A stretch of DNA of 64,000 nucleotides from Odobenus rosmarus divergens. Taxonomy: Eukaryota; Chordata; Mammalia; Carnivora; Odobenidae. The notes beneath the pieces are model-generated. The model was given only the letters and a program-made list of their open reading frames with translations, was not told the DNA's origin and did no database searches. Both the position numbers and the translations under genes were made by a program. Positions 20,650 through 32,569 of the stretch are shown here, one piece after another (within the stretch, counting starts at the first letter, position 1; each line of letters starts with the position of its first letter). The stretch is from the NCBI RefSeq assembly GCF_000321225.1, contig NW_004450561.1:1831257-1895256 (forward strand), in the 5' to 3' direction.

Positions 20650-21855
20650 GAGTAACATCATTTCTTTGTTTTCCTTAATCTAGGACAAGGAAAAGACATC
20701 ACTTTCTTTTTTGATTGCTGTTGCTGAGACTGCAGAACTGTATTTTATGTTCCAGAATGTTCTCTTTCCCCCCAAATCAAAAATTTACCTGACCTATACC
20801 CTGTTTTCTTGGATCCCTCTTAGCTAACCTAAAGAATTTAGGTGCTAGCTTATAAAAATATAATAGATTCCTTTTAACTGATGTTTAGGGGTGAAGAGAT
20901 TTAAGAAATAATAAACAAGCTTAAGACATGAACCCTTCAAATATTACTACATAGGAGACCAAAGATCGGACCTAGGCTTGTGTTCATCCTTGAACATGGC
21001 CACTGGTTGCAATAAATGGAGAAGCAAAAACTATGTTGAGATATAACACTGAATCACTGAAAGTTTTAGAGGCATGGATTCAGGAGGCATGGCTTCATGG
21101 TCACTGAGCAGAGGGGTTGGAAAGGAAAGCTCTTTTACCACCTATATCTGAGAGTCACATTGCCTGTACTTCCATGCTTGACAGAAGAACGGAGATGAAT
21201 ATTGCAAAATGAATATGCTGGCCATGTGTGTGATATGCTACTAACATTTCAAACATAATGCAAATACATGACATGCCTGTCATCCTAACCTTGTAAATCC
21301 TTCTGGTTTCCAGAGTGGTGAGTTGTAAGCAGTAATGTTTCCAAGTCAATAGTATTCTCTGCTCTTTCAAGGTCAGAAAACCTTGAAGTAAACAATAATC
21401 ACAATAAGCACCAATGTTTATTTGTTAGTGTTAGGTTACACCAATATCACGCAAAGATCTAAATGGTAATTCTTCCCCTACACTATTCTTCACCAAAACA
21501 AAGCCCAAGGTAATTGAATTTCTGTAGTTACATTGTGAGATTATTTTTTTTAAATGTTCATTTTGTTCAAAAAATTAACCTAAGGCAAGGTGAATAATTT
21601 TTGCTTTCATGACTGCAAATTTTTCCTATTACTGGAAAGTTGATGATATTTAGGAAGTCTTAATATTGAATCAAAAGAAGCAAGAAATGAATAATCTAGA
21701 ATGATTTCAATGCTGAAGGATTTAAATCAATTACCAGACAGTATTGAGGTTGAAGCAATGACATGAAAGTATAATGGTACTACATAACTGTATTGTCCTC
21801 TTGCCACATTCTCTTAACTTTGTCTATACTTTCTTTACTGAATTACCAAAGATTA
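20650..21855. other. Unassigned DNA
   Basis: About 1.2 kb without a recognised repeat or gene. The 71-codon minus ORF at 21155-21370 shows no domain. Confidence 0.45.
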
Positions 21856-21861
21856 TTCCTT

Positions 21862-22068
21862 TTTTAAAGATTTTATTTATTTATTTGAGAGAGAGAGAGA
21901 GAGCATGAGCAGGGGGGAGGGGCAGAGGGAGAGGGAAGGGAGAGGGAAAGAGAGAAGAAGATTCCCTATTGAGTGCAGAGCCCAGTGTGGGGCTCCATTC
22001 CAGGACACTGAGGCCATGACCTGAGCCAAACTCAGACACTTAACCAACTGAGCCACCCAGGTGCCCCC
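21862..22068 (-). mobile_element. SINEC (-), older, GA-rich body
   Basis: Runs from 'ttaaagattttatttattta' to 'gagccacccaggtgccccc'. The GA-rich left half has expanded GAGAGG units. Target duplication is unclear, in line with greater age. Confidence 0.88.
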
Positions 22069-22234
22069 ATAATGGTTCTTTTTAGGCTAGTGATTCAATG
22101 GTTATTGAAAAATTTGTACTAGATTTTAAAAAAATAAAATAGTCATAAATATCAATGGGCAAAGAATTACTGTTCTATTTTATCTGTGAAATAGTACCTA
22201 TGGCTAGATAGGTAATAATGGAGAAAACATTGCT

Positions 22235-23040
22235 TGTTAATAAACTTTATTTCTTAGAGACTAGTTTTAGGTTCACAGCCAAATTGAATAAAAAGTGTGG
22301 AGAATTCCCATATACCTCTGCCGCCACCTATGCCCAGCCTCCCCACCATCAACATCCTCCACCAGAGTGGTACATTTATAACAGTTGATGAATTTACACT
22401 GACATATAATTATCACCCAAAGTCTGTAATTTACAGTAGGGCTCATTCTTGGTGTACAGTCTGTAGGTTTTGACAAATGCATAATGATAAGTATTTACTT
22501 TTGTAATAACATGCAGAATAGTTTCCCTTCCCTAAAAATCCTCTGTGCTCTGTCTATTCATCCCTCACTCCTAACACCTGGCAACTACTAATCTTTTTAC
22601 TTTCTTTGTAGTTTTGCCTTTTCCAGAATGTCATACAGTTGGAATCTTGTAGTATGTCACTTTTGAGATTGGCTTCTTTCACTTTTTAATATGTGCTTAA
22701 GTTTCTTCAGTGTCTTTTCATGGCTTGATAACTCATTTGTTTTTAGTGCTGAATAATATTCCATTGTCTGGATATACCAGTTTATTTAGCCACTCATCTA
22801 TTAACAGATATCTTGGTTGCTTCCAAGTTTGAACAATCATAAATAAAGTTACCATAAACAACCATGCACAGGTTTTTTTGAGTAAACACAAGTTTTCAAT
22901 TTACTTGGGTAAATATGAAGGAGTATGACTGCTGGATTGTATAATAAGTGTATGTTTTATTTTGTAAGAAACTGCCAAGCTGTCTTCCAAAGTGGCTATA
23001 CCATGTTGTATTTCCATCAGCAATTAATAGGAGTGCATTT
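22235..23040 (-). mobile_element. L1M 3' end (-)
   Basis: Reverse complement of an L1M: the 3' end starts at 'aataaactttatttcttaga', followed by 'ggttcacagccaaattgaa', 'ccatcaacatcctccacc', and 'gtgctgaataatattccattg' (the last a 3' ORF2 marker), ending near 'cttccaaagtggctatacc'. ORF2 is broken in many places. Confidence 0.85.
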
Positions 23041-23307
23041 GGGAGAAGACTTACTGCAGGTAGGAAGAATGACTTCTCTAATAAGCATGTAGGATAAAGA
23101 ACTAACTAACTGGCTCAGTCTCTACTGGGATCTTTCTATTTCAAACATCCTATTCATAGAATACAGGCCTTCTCTATTCTTAGGATCCTGCAAGGTAGGC
23201 CTATGATTGTTCATTATAGTCTATAATTGAATAGTTTAGTCTGTCTATTGCAGGAGTAGAGTGACCTCAAGACAGTTTGTTCATAATCCCAAAGCTAAAT
23301 TTTCTAT

Positions 23308-23371
23308 TTGTCTTCTTCTTCTTCTGCTTCTGCTTCTTCTGCTTCTTCTGCTGCTTCTTTTTCTTCTTCTT
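23308..23371. repeat. (CTT/CTG)n imperfect trinucleotide tract
   Basis: About 64 bp of TTC, TGC and CTT triplets with mixed CTG units. Purines are only the G of TGC. Its register is kept through most of the run. Confidence 0.92.
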
Positions 23372-23419
23372 ATTTTGTTTCAAACTCAGACAGGCAAATA
23401 AAATCAATATTATATAATA

Positions 23420-24035
23420 TTATATATTTCCTTTCCCAATACCAACAGTAGTATATTTACCTGGAAAAAATAATACATGATATGATAAAAAATGAAAGAA
23501 TATAAAAGATTATACAATGAAGAGTTAGTATACTTCCCCCTTCGGGTTCTAATCAGCCTTCCTTGAGTCAAAAACTATTTCTAGTTTGTTATGATAATGG
23601 CATGTCTGTGTGTATGAATATTCTATTTAAATTGTTTCTTAATCTCTCACTTGAACATGTATCTTGGTGATCATTCAACATAGTACCTTTGAGGTCTATT
23701 TCATTCTTTTTAATGGCAGAAATGTATTCCATGTTACAGCTGTGCTAATGTATTTAACTAGTACCCTATTAACTGATATATAGGTTGTGTCCATTCTTTT
23801 GTTACTGAAATATTGCTTCATTAATACCCTTTGGATGAGTGAGTACATTTATAGACTATATTCCTAGAAGTGTATATGTTATATCAAAGGGTATGTGCAT
23901 TTAAAATTTGATACGTATAATTATTGTCAAAGTACTTTCTAAAGTGATTGCACCTACCAGTAGCATTCAAGAATGTCTGTTTCTCTATACTTTTATCAAT
24001 ACTGCTATAATATTAAGTATTTTGATCTTAAAATT
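23420..24035 (-). mobile_element. L1ME/HAL1-type 3' region (-)
   Basis: 'taatggcagaaatgtattcca', 'gttactgaaatattgcttc' and 'aaagtactttctaaagtgatt' are the diverged reverse complement of an L1-type ORF2 end and 3'UTR. Exact subfamily not assigned. Confidence 0.55.
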
Positions 24036-24039
24036 TTTG

Positions 24040-24368
24040 CTTTTTAAAGATGGTAGTAGATTTGCACAGAGAACAAACTGATGATTGCCAGAGGGGATGG
24101 AGTAGGGGAATGGACAAAATGGGTGAAGGGGTGTGGGAGGTACAGGTTCCCAGTTATGGAATGAAGAAATCACAGGAATAAAAGGCACAGCCTAGGAAAT
24201 ACAGTCAATGGTATTTTGATAGCATTGTATGGTGACAGATGGGAGCTACATTTGTGGTGAGCAGAGCATAATGTATAACTTGTTGAATCACAATGTTGTA
24301 CACCTAAAGCTAACGTAACATTGTGTCAACTATACTTCAATAATAATAATAATTAATAATAATAAAAT
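24040..24368 (+). mobile_element. L1M 3'UTR end (+)
   Basis: Contains 'gattgccagaggggatggag', 'gtgacagatgggagctac' and 'aatcacaatgttgtacacct', then 'caactatacttcaataa' and an A/T tail of AATAAT units. This is the classic 3' end of an older mammalian L1 (L1M group). Confidence 0.88.
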
Positions 24369-24576
24369 GTTTGCAGAAGAGGCTAGCACAAAAAGATCAC
24401 CAGAAAAAATAAATAAAAATCAAATAGTAGCGTATTATTAAAGAGACTTTCTCAGTGTTGCTACAAATGCTATCAGGATATAGCTTATTTACTTTATTGT
24501 TTGGTATAAAAATCAAAGGGACAAGTCAATGTATCACTTTTCTTTAACTCCTCATGAAATAAGTTTAGAGAAAAAG

Positions 24577-24620
24577 GTATGTGTGTGTGTGTGTGTGTTG
24601 TGTGTGTGTATGTGTGTAAA
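24577..24620. repeat. (GT)n microsatellite
   Basis: GT run of about 22 units with one TG-T break and a TA interruption. Confidence 0.93.
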
Positions 24621-25590
24621 TTATCTTTTTCTATTGTCATGCCACAAACCCCAAATTCAAATATACTTTTAGGTTCCTTTAAAAAGTATGCACTTGGATA
24701 CAAAACATTATTATAATTTCCAGTGCGAGCAGCTCCATTTGCAAAGAGCAAAACTAACAGGTATGTAATTTCATGGTGTCTTATATAAGTGGTCATAGTT
24801 TGTGAGGAGAAAATGCCAATGAGGCATAGTTAAAGGTCACCTATTTTAATGAACTGGTTTATGACTCATGGTTTTATCTTTACTTTTCTTTTGCTTTTTT
24901 CAGAGGTTATACTTTGATTAGCATAGAGATTGTCTAATAATTGTTGTAGTATTTCAAGTTCAAATGATTCCTTATTCAATGTGTTTCTTCATTCAGAATT
25001 AAAAGCAGGTGGACTCTTACAAGCTGGGAATGGGGTGGGGAAGAGGAAAGGAAGAAGGGAAGAGACAGAGAGGAAGACATGACAAAGATGAACTGGGCTT
25101 CTGGCGAAGGAAGCTTAGGTCTCTATTTTCTTAGAGTCTCTGGTGCTAGCAGCCTGTTGAGGTAGGAAGGTTTCTCAGAGAAAAGAAAATGAATCCTGTG
25201 TTCCAGAATTAGAGTTGATGTGACTTTTTATATGACATAATTTTATCTGCTATATTTAATTAGATTCAGTACATCTCTATCCTGACTGTGTTGGTAAGAG
25301 GACATAGATGTCACATAAACAAATGGTCAACTTAATTCTTCCTAAATGTTAGTAGTAGTCTTCCTACTCATTCCCCAGTCCCCACAGCCAACTCCCCCTC
25401 CAGATTTTTGGGTAGGTATCATGGGACCTCTGCTCTAGTGATTTTCAAAAATACTGCAATTGCCTCATTGAATTTGTATTTGAACAGCCTGAAATTCAAA
25501 TTCACAATTCACACTGCAGAGTTTCACAGTGTCCCTGTGGATTTCTGTAGGGTAGGTATTAAGTGAACTTATAATTGTGAGAGCCTTCTA
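24621..25590. other. Unassigned DNA
   Basis: No repeat or gene recognised. A GA-rich stretch lies at 25035-25090. Confidence 0.45.
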
Positions 25591-25594
25591 TATA

Positions 25595-25800
25595 CTAGGT
25601 TTGTGTGCTGTTATATTTAATCATCACAATATCCCAATGAAGTAAGCATTGTTATTCTGGTTTTATAGATTAAGAAACTAAATCACTGAGACCAAGGACA
25701 TTGACTAAGATCACATGGCTTGAGTCACCAGAGCCAAGTTTTGAGACCACATCTAACTTAAAGTTACACTTTTCCTACCACACTACTTTGCTTAAATTTG
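25595..25800 (-). mobile_element. MIR SINE (-)
   Basis: 'atttaatcatcacaatatccc', 'tttatagattaagaaac', 'tcactgagaccaagg' and 'ccagagccaagttttgag' follow the MIR core and head in reverse order. Confidence 0.8.
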
Positions 25801-25899
25801 TTGAAGTATGTGGGTCTTTTGAGATCATGTACACAAAAATATCCATAAATTATTATCTTAGTAAAGTATTAATGTTCCATGGTAGTTTTCCTATGTGTT

Positions 25900-26340
25900 T
25901 TGTGTGACTTTGTTTACTCTAACATAGAAGAAATGGAAGTGAACAATTAAATAAATTAATGTGAAACTTGCCAGACCTAAGAAGAGATATAGTAATGTAT
26001 ACCCATATACCCATGACTCAGCTGAATAAGCAAAAATCAGTGATGATTGGAGCCCTACACCATCCTGTATACTGCTGTTCCCAACAGTCCCTCCCACCCT
26101 TCCTTCATCCTCCTGCAGAAGCAACCACTGTCCTAGATTTGGGATTTACCATTCTCTATTAGCTTTCTCTAATCCCTTACTAATGTGCAGGAGTATTTTT
26201 GTGTTTTTAGATCTCCATATACATTCTGTCATGCTTTCTGCAGTCATTGACAACTTGCTTTTTTTTTTTATTGTTCAACTTCCTGTTCTTTAGATTTGTA
26301 TCTATTTGTTGAGATTTTTAAATGAAAGCATCTAAAATGT
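25900..26340 (-). mobile_element. Probable L1M/HAL1 fragment (-)
   Basis: 'gtatacccatatacccatgactcagc' type text and 'tttgggatttaccattctc' suggest an old L1-type 3'UTR in reverse. Divergence is high, and the assignment is weak. Confidence 0.3.
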
Positions 26341-26377
26341 TCTTCTGAAATGTGATAATAAAAAATAATTCTATGAG

Positions 26378-26582
26378 CTAGGCACTGAAATAGAATATTT
26401 TACATATTAATTTATTTAATATTATAATACTAGAAGATATATATTATTCTTATTGTGAAGCTCAGAGAGTTTCAATTATTCATATCAGGTAACAGCTAGT
26501 CAGTAGCAGAGCTGGAATTCCAGCACAGTATTTATAACTCTAATTCTGTACTTTTTTCTATTACACTGCGCTGCCTTCCTTT
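26378..26582 (-). mobile_element. MIR SINE (-)
   Basis: 'gagctaggcactgaaatag', 'gaagctcagagagtttc', 'agctagtcagtagcagagctgg' and 'attacactgcgctgcctt' follow the MIR in reverse. Confidence 0.85.
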
Positions 26583-26589
26583 ACTGAAT

Positions 26590-28126
26590 TCCAACTTTTA
26601 TCTCATTCAATTTTCTTCAAGATCAAGGCTCCAAACTCCTGGCCAAGGGCAAAGCATAGAGCAAGAAATGGTGACCCCCATGTGCACAGAAGCTGCCTTA
26701 GTAATGCAGCCCCCAGGGTTACCGTCTCCCCACTGCCTCTCATTTACAGAGGCAATTACCCTTTACTGTTACTGTGCTATGTAGTGACATTTGGCATCAC
26801 CTAGGGCACCTGTTTCCTGAGACATCCTACCCAGAGAAAGAAATAGCTATTCCATGAATCCATCCCCCAACTAAAACCTGGGCCAATTCACGACCACACA
26901 CCATGATTAAAAAGATGCCATAGGAAAATGTAACAGGCCTTCCCAAACCAACCAATGGTCTAATTGTTAAGCAAAATTGCTGTGTCTTACAATAACTACT
27001 ATTACAAACTATCCATTAAAGAGCAGCCTCTGCTTCCCTCTTGACTCTTTCATTAACATAATACTCCCACATTAGTACCCAATTATAAACAAGCCCTATC
27101 CAAATTTACATTACTCTCCAAATTACATACACAGACTGATTACTGTTTCTTAAAAGAGCAAAATCTACGTGAGCACTAAATACTCCTTTCCTTTTCAGTG
27201 TGTTGTGGTTTCATGGTCAGCCCCTTTTAAATCCATGTGGCAGTGGCCTTTTAACTTGGTCTGCAGAAACAGCCACTATACTTGGAAGGTGTTTCTTCAA
27301 AAGCAGAATTCAAGAGCAATGGAAGATGTGCGTTCTTGAAATGATGCACATCTTTCTTTCTTTTTCTATTCTCGTGTTCTTTTCTTCCTACAATTGTGTT
27401 CTTGCCTCTCACCTTTAGTGTCTCTGTAGCTCTGTCATTTTTAATAGCCTGGCCCTCCCTTCTTTCTGATTCTCTTTTTATCTACCACATGCATATTTTT
27501 GTCTATAAGCACTGTTCTCAGCCAGTTTGATCTCAGTACTTTAGTACCTCTTCTGTCTTACAGTTTTCTGTTCCTTGTGACTCTGTGGGATGCCCTGTAG
27601 TACCATCTTGGAAGGGTGGCCTTGCAACTGGTGAGTCTGGTCTTAAATCTACCCTCAATGGAAGTCAAAATTCTTTTGTCACTTTGGTGCTCCAAGACAT
27701 CTTTTACTTTCTCAGAGCAGGGCTCTTCTGAGATAATTCTCTGTCTGATAATTATTTGGAATGGCCTAACATTTGTTTTTTTGCTAGGCTTCCTTACAGA
27801 TGAAGAATTCTGGTGTTTGGAAATGGCAGAAACAGAAAGAATTTAATCCATTCATTCCAGAGGGAGGATTAATATTGTATTTAGTACTGTGAACTCTGCT
27901 CTTTTCTCTTGAAACCCATCTAGTCCTTCATCTGCTAGTGATTGCTCATTCGCCACTCCAGCAAAGTGCCTGAACTTTTAGCTGAGCAGGTGGTTTTAGT
28001 CCTAAACCCAGAACCCCTTTCAATGGCTTCTCTTGGCCTCTTGGATACTACCACCTGCTTGAAACAGGGTCTCTTTAACATGCAATAATTCCTAATTTTG
28101 CATTTGACATTGTTACCCATTTGGTA
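26590..28126. other. Unassigned DNA
   Basis: No gene or repeat recognised. ORFs of 61-76 codons lack domains. 26600-27150 has a CCAAT-like and mixed composition that could belong to an unlisted LTR, but no pattern was matched. Confidence 0.4.
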
Positions 28127-28151
28127 TGTTTTCCAATTCTTTATTTTTTTT

Positions 28152-28360
28152 TAAAGATTTAATTTATTTATTTTAGAGAGAGAGAGTGTGTGTGTGCTGG
28201 GGGAGGGGCAATGGGAGAGGAACAGAGGGGGAGGAAGGACAAGCAGACTCCTCACTGAGCATGGAGCCCGCCAGGGGGCCCCATCTCACGACCCTGGGAT
28301 CAGGACCTGAGCCGAAATCAAGAGTAGGATGCTCAACCAACTGAGCCACCCAGGCGCCCT
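28152..28360 (-). mobile_element. SINEC (-) with 14-bp target duplication
   Basis: From 'ttaaagatttaatttattta' to 'gagccacccaggcgccc', older body. Perfect flanking duplication 'tgttttccaattct' at 28127-28140 and 28361-28374. Confidence 0.94.
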
Positions 28361-28439
28361 TGTTTTCCAATTCTAACCTAAGACATTTTATTTATCTTTT
28401 ACCCTCAAATTAGAAGGTAGCTATCTTTATTAAAATGAG

Positions 28440-28790
28440 GTTAATTTTCCCAAATTATAAATAACGTAATTGTGATGTACTTTAAAATACTCCAATAGCT
28501 TTCACTGCACTCGGTACATCAGCTACATTTTCAGTCATGGTTTATATGTTTCTGCTTAATAGGGCCCCTGCTCCTTGATAGGAGCATCCTGTCACACTTA
28601 ATATGCGCCAACCACATTGTCCTTAAAAACTATCAGACTTACCAAGTTCACTGTTGCCTTAAGGCCTTTGCTGTTGCTACTATCCTTTTCCTCATGTTCA
28701 GAAAGGCTGACTTCTTATCAATCACATCTTAGCTCAAATCTCATCCACCCATTTCCAGGTCTTCCCTAGTATGTAATATACAGAGTGTAT
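28440..28790 (+). mobile_element. L2 LINE fragment (+)
   Basis: 'aaggcctttgctgttgctac', 'cttagctcaaatctcatcc' and 'caggtcttccctag' follow the 3' half of the L2 consensus in order, with strong divergence. Confidence 0.65.
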
Positions 28791-28879
28791 AGACATATTG
28801 AATTGATCGGTTAACATTTGCCAATGAATTTAATTTCTATACAGCATACATTCTGTTTCTGCTGACATTGATGATGCCG

Positions 28880-29830
28880 TCTGATGTATGTTTCCACTGA
28901 AAAAAAAAACTTGTCTGAAGTTTCTGGTGGGAGGAAGGGAAAGGCCCCTGAGATGGTCTGCAGCATTCCATGTATTGGCCCCTGGCTACATCAGACCCTG
29001 CACTTCCTCTGCTGTTCTCTTCCCGGGAACCTCCAGCCTCCTGTATGGTATTCTGGGGGAGGAAAACATTTTACTCTACCCTTCTAAGTTCTTTGGCTGC
29101 TCTATTAATTTAAAATGACATAAGACAGACTAACAGGAGAAAAACAAATTTAACTTCTTACATACAGGAGCCTCACATAGACATGAGAGGTTCAAAGACA
29201 GCCAGTTAAGGTTTATATGCCACGCTGAGCTAAGAAAAAGATGGTAGGGGTCTGGGGCTTCAAAGGGAAGGAAGACAATTCGCAGGAAGATGGGAAGAAC
29301 AAATGTTTGGTAAATGAATGTTTGTCATGCCATGCAGAGACAATGAGACACAGAGAGGAATTTGAACAAATAGGCCCTGCTGAGCTTTCCCCAGCTTATC
29401 AAACCTAGCCCATACACTCTGTATTTATCTTGGTGATAGTTCTCTTCCTCAGTCAGGCCCTCTATCTCAATTCTTTTAGACAGTTAAGGGGGAGAAAAAG
29501 CTCTTCCTGTCTTTTTTTTTTTTTAAAGATTTTATTTATTTATTTGACAGAGAGAGAGATAGCGAGAGCAGGAACACAAGCAGGGGGTGTGGGAGAGGGA
29601 GAAGCAGGCTTCCTGCCGAGCAGGGAGCCCAATGTGGGACTCGATCCCAGGACCCTGGGATCATGACCTGAGCCGAAGGCAGATGCTTAACGACTGAGCC
29701 ACCCAGGCACCCAAAGTTCTTCCTGTCTTTTGGGCCTTGATTGCCTTCAGCTCAAAATAATCCACATACCAAAGTGGCACATTTTAGGGAGGCTAGTTCT
29801 GAACCCCTTCAGTATTTAAGTTTGGTAAAC
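28880..29830. repeat. Probable ancient LTR/interspersed repeat, split by a SINEC
   Basis: 'agacagactaacaggagaaa', 'tgtttgtcatgcca', 'cttggtgatagttc' and, beyond the SINEC, 'ttgggccttgattgccttcag' match the order of an interspersed repeat I have seen elsewhere, but its family name cannot be given with confidence. No open reading frame of note. Confidence 0.4.
29516..29712 (-). mobile_element. SINEC (-), young type
   Basis: From 'aaagattttatttatttatt' to 'gagccacccaggcaccc', with 'cctgccgagcagggagccc' in the body. Flanked by 'aaagctcttcctgtctttt' and 'aaagttcttcctgtctttt', a 19-bp target duplication with one mismatch. Confidence 0.95.
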
Positions 29831-29917
29831 AGATCCATAAAGTGGCAGAATCTTTTTTTAAACATCACTAGAACCTAATCAATCATGGCTAGATCAAGAA
29901 GAGTCAATGAAGCTTTA

Positions 29918-30012
29918 AAAAAGTTTTTTAATTGAAATATACTTGACATGCAATGTTACATTAGTTTCAGGTGTACAACATGGTGATTAGGCAACTATAC
30001 ATTACGAGGAAG
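29918..30012 (-). mobile_element. L1M 3'UTR fragment (-)
   Basis: 'ttaattgaaatatacttgac' then 'acattagtttcaggtgtaca' is the reverse complement of a common L1M 3'UTR, about 95 bp. Confidence 0.85.
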
Positions 30013-30284
30013 TAAAGCTTTGAAAATTCAAGGATATGAAGTATTATGAAGTAATATGAAGTATTTTCTGTATTTTTCATAGTGATGTAACTTCTACGTT
30101 ACCTACCCATCAACAAGTAGAAGGCAGATGTTCATGGGGCAGACAAGGTAATCTATCATATCATCCTATCTTAATTTCTGTGGTGCTGTTTGAGGTTGTA
30201 GATCAACATTTCATCAATTTGCGCATGTTTAATTCAAGAAGAAATGGTGAGCATTTTATATATGTAAGACATATTTTAAGTTAC

Positions 30285-30830
30285 TCATAGTGCACTGTGT
30301 CCAACAATACTGCTTGGAGGGTGGAAATAACACAAAGACAACCTATCATTTATCATCTTTGTAGCCACAGTATATCTAGTTTCTTCTGCTTGTGCACAAA
30401 CCTGACAGGTGGTACCTCCATAAGTTCTAGCCTCTTCACTCCCAGTCTTCATTATGAGGATGAAGCTGAACAAGATGGCCACAAAGTTAGAGCAGGATTT
30501 AAGGACGTTCTCACTGACATAATAGGAATCCTCTTCCCTCATTGCCATGAGATAATTCCTTCGATCCAGCCCAAAATAGAATTGGCCTTTTCTCTCCTAT
30601 TTCTTTGTCAACAGCTATTTTTGCAAGGTTTTCATTACTTCTTAATTGTTCAAACTTCCTAACTTCATTTTTCTTGTTAAGGACCAATTTTACAAATGAG
30701 TTCATTATCTCTACCATTTTAGACTCATCATTAATTTCATGCTCCTCATTTATTAGTGGACCTATTTTCTCTCTGGTACTTCTTTTCTCACTGCAGTATT
30801 AGTAAAATGCCCTTGTTTTCTTTGAGCCCC
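30285..30830 (-). other. Unrecognised ORF pair, possible decayed coding copy
   Basis: Two minus ORFs overlap: one at 30511-30717 (68 codons, Lys/Glu/Asn-rich and helix-like, with NKKNEVRKFEQLRSNENLAK) and one at 30285-30548 (87 codons). They are in different frames, so a single frameshift would join them. No family was recognised, no start-site signal or splice site stands out, and the plus strand also has a 121-codon ORF over the same bases. Treat as a low-confidence remnant. Confidence 0.15.
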
Positions 30831-31528
30831 CTTTACTACTTTATTACATTCTCCTTATGCTACTGATATCTTTCCTATGTTTAATTGATATATCTCTCTT
30901 TTTATTCCAAATAACATTTTTTCCTTCATTGACTTTAATATAAGTTGTTAAAAGACATTCATGTTTACACTTCATATTTGCACACCTCATTCTTCAAATA
31001 CATTTTAAATCTGCTCTAGTCTACTTAAAATACCAATAGAGGAGCACTGCCAGAAAGAAATTGAGACAATTCTACATCTTATAAATGCCTTACTGTATGC
31101 AATAAATTCCTTAATCCTTAATTAGAGAAGAGATTCATAATAGTTTTATCTGTTGGACTGAAACAGAGCATTATTTAACAATGTCCTTAGCCAGGGCATC
31201 CAGCAAAGCCAACGTATAGATTTTTAATTGCTAAACTTGTGGGCATTTGAGGAAGGAATGTGTAGGCTAAAAGTGGATAGCATGCACCAAGATATGGAAG
31301 ACCTAGTTCTAGACCATGAACAATCTTAACTAATTTTTAACCAAGTCTCTTGTTCTTGCTCTCTGCAGAGTCCCTTCATCTCCATTTTGATTCTCACTTT
31401 TCTGTATTTCTTAGAAATATGGGGGTAGGGATGGGAAAGGGAGAGGCATGTATTTGCATGTAGAGCACCTTGGCAGAATTTAGGCAGCAAAAAATACTGT
31501 AATCCATGATTCCTACTGAGATACAACA
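30831..31528. other. Unassigned AT-rich DNA
   Basis: No repeat or gene recognised. Confidence 0.45.
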
Positions 31529-31531
31529 GAG

Positions 31532-31685
31532 CATTGGATTAGGAAACAGGAGGCCTGGGGTTTTATTGCAGGTTTCCTATTATTTGACTTCTTGGCAAAT
31601 GAGCTTCCTCATTTGTAAAATGTGGGAGTTGAATTGGGTGATAGCTAAGGTTCTTTCTATTTCTGAATGGTCTATATGATTCTTA
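31532..31685 (+). mobile_element. MIR-type SINE fragment (+)
   Basis: 'gagcattggattaggaaac', 'ggaggcctggggtttta' and 'cctcatttgtaaaatgtggg' follow the MIR head and core. Confidence 0.65.
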
Positions 31686-32360
31686 AACTTCAGAATCTAT
31701 TAAGTCATTCACTGGGAGATTTATTTATGTATTCCAATCATTAGGCTCCTAGTAAATACTCTTAGTCTCCTCCTTGGAACTCTAAATGAGCATGACCATT
31801 CCATATACCATAGGCATGCTGGCCCACAAAAGCCAAGTCCTGGATACTAGCCTATATTTGAAGTTAATACCCAGGATTCCTGTTTACCTAATCTCCTGCT
31901 GATTCAATTTTTTATTTCAATGTCCCTTAGCTTTGAACTCTTCGTATCGAGGTCCCAACCTTGAGCTGACCTTTAACCTGTCCAGAGTTGGTACACATGA
32001 AGGCTGTCTGTGGTATATGGCCTCAGTGTGCAACTCAGATGAACGAGAGCACAACTTCGACTATAAGCATAGCCTGCTACATGAAAGGGTGCATCAGATT
32101 ATTATCTATTAAATATTTTGTCCTTGGGAAAATTTTTCTTTGGATCATAGCTCTGCCATTTGCAAAAACTGCTAACATACTTCATCAAAACTGCTGTGAA
32201 AATCTGGTGGAATAATTTCTGTGAAGTTTCTTTGTAAAATATCTTATGCATCCCTATGTGCAAGTCTCCAAAATGATAGCACTGCACCTTGTTCTTTTTA
32301 AACTTCCTTGCTTTTTTTCCCATTAGATGTACACCCACATCTCTCCCACTCCTTGAAATC
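31686..32360. other. Unassigned DNA
   Basis: No repeat or gene recognised. The 75-78 codon ORFs on both strands around 31988-32338 cover the same bases and show no domain. Confidence 0.4.
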
Positions 32361-32364
32361 GTGT

Positions 32365-32565
32365 CTTTAATTATTTTTTTTCAATCTGGTAGGCTCCTAC
32401 TCATTCTTCAAGACCCAATTCAAAGGTTATCTCCTATGTGAAATCTTCCTGTCTTTTTCAGGCAGAGAGAGAGCTGTATTCACCTCCATGCTCTCTTGGT
32501 GCTTTGTCTACACTTTTAGTCAGATTTCTAGCGGCAGCTGTCCCATAGGTAATAGGCTTTGAGCA
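32365..32565 (+). mobile_element. L2 LINE 3' fragment (+)
   Basis: 'ctcattcttcaagacccaatt', 'aaggttatctcctatgtgaa' and 'ttggtgctttgtctacac' match L2 3' text in order. Confidence 0.75.
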
Positions 32566-32569
32566 TTTC

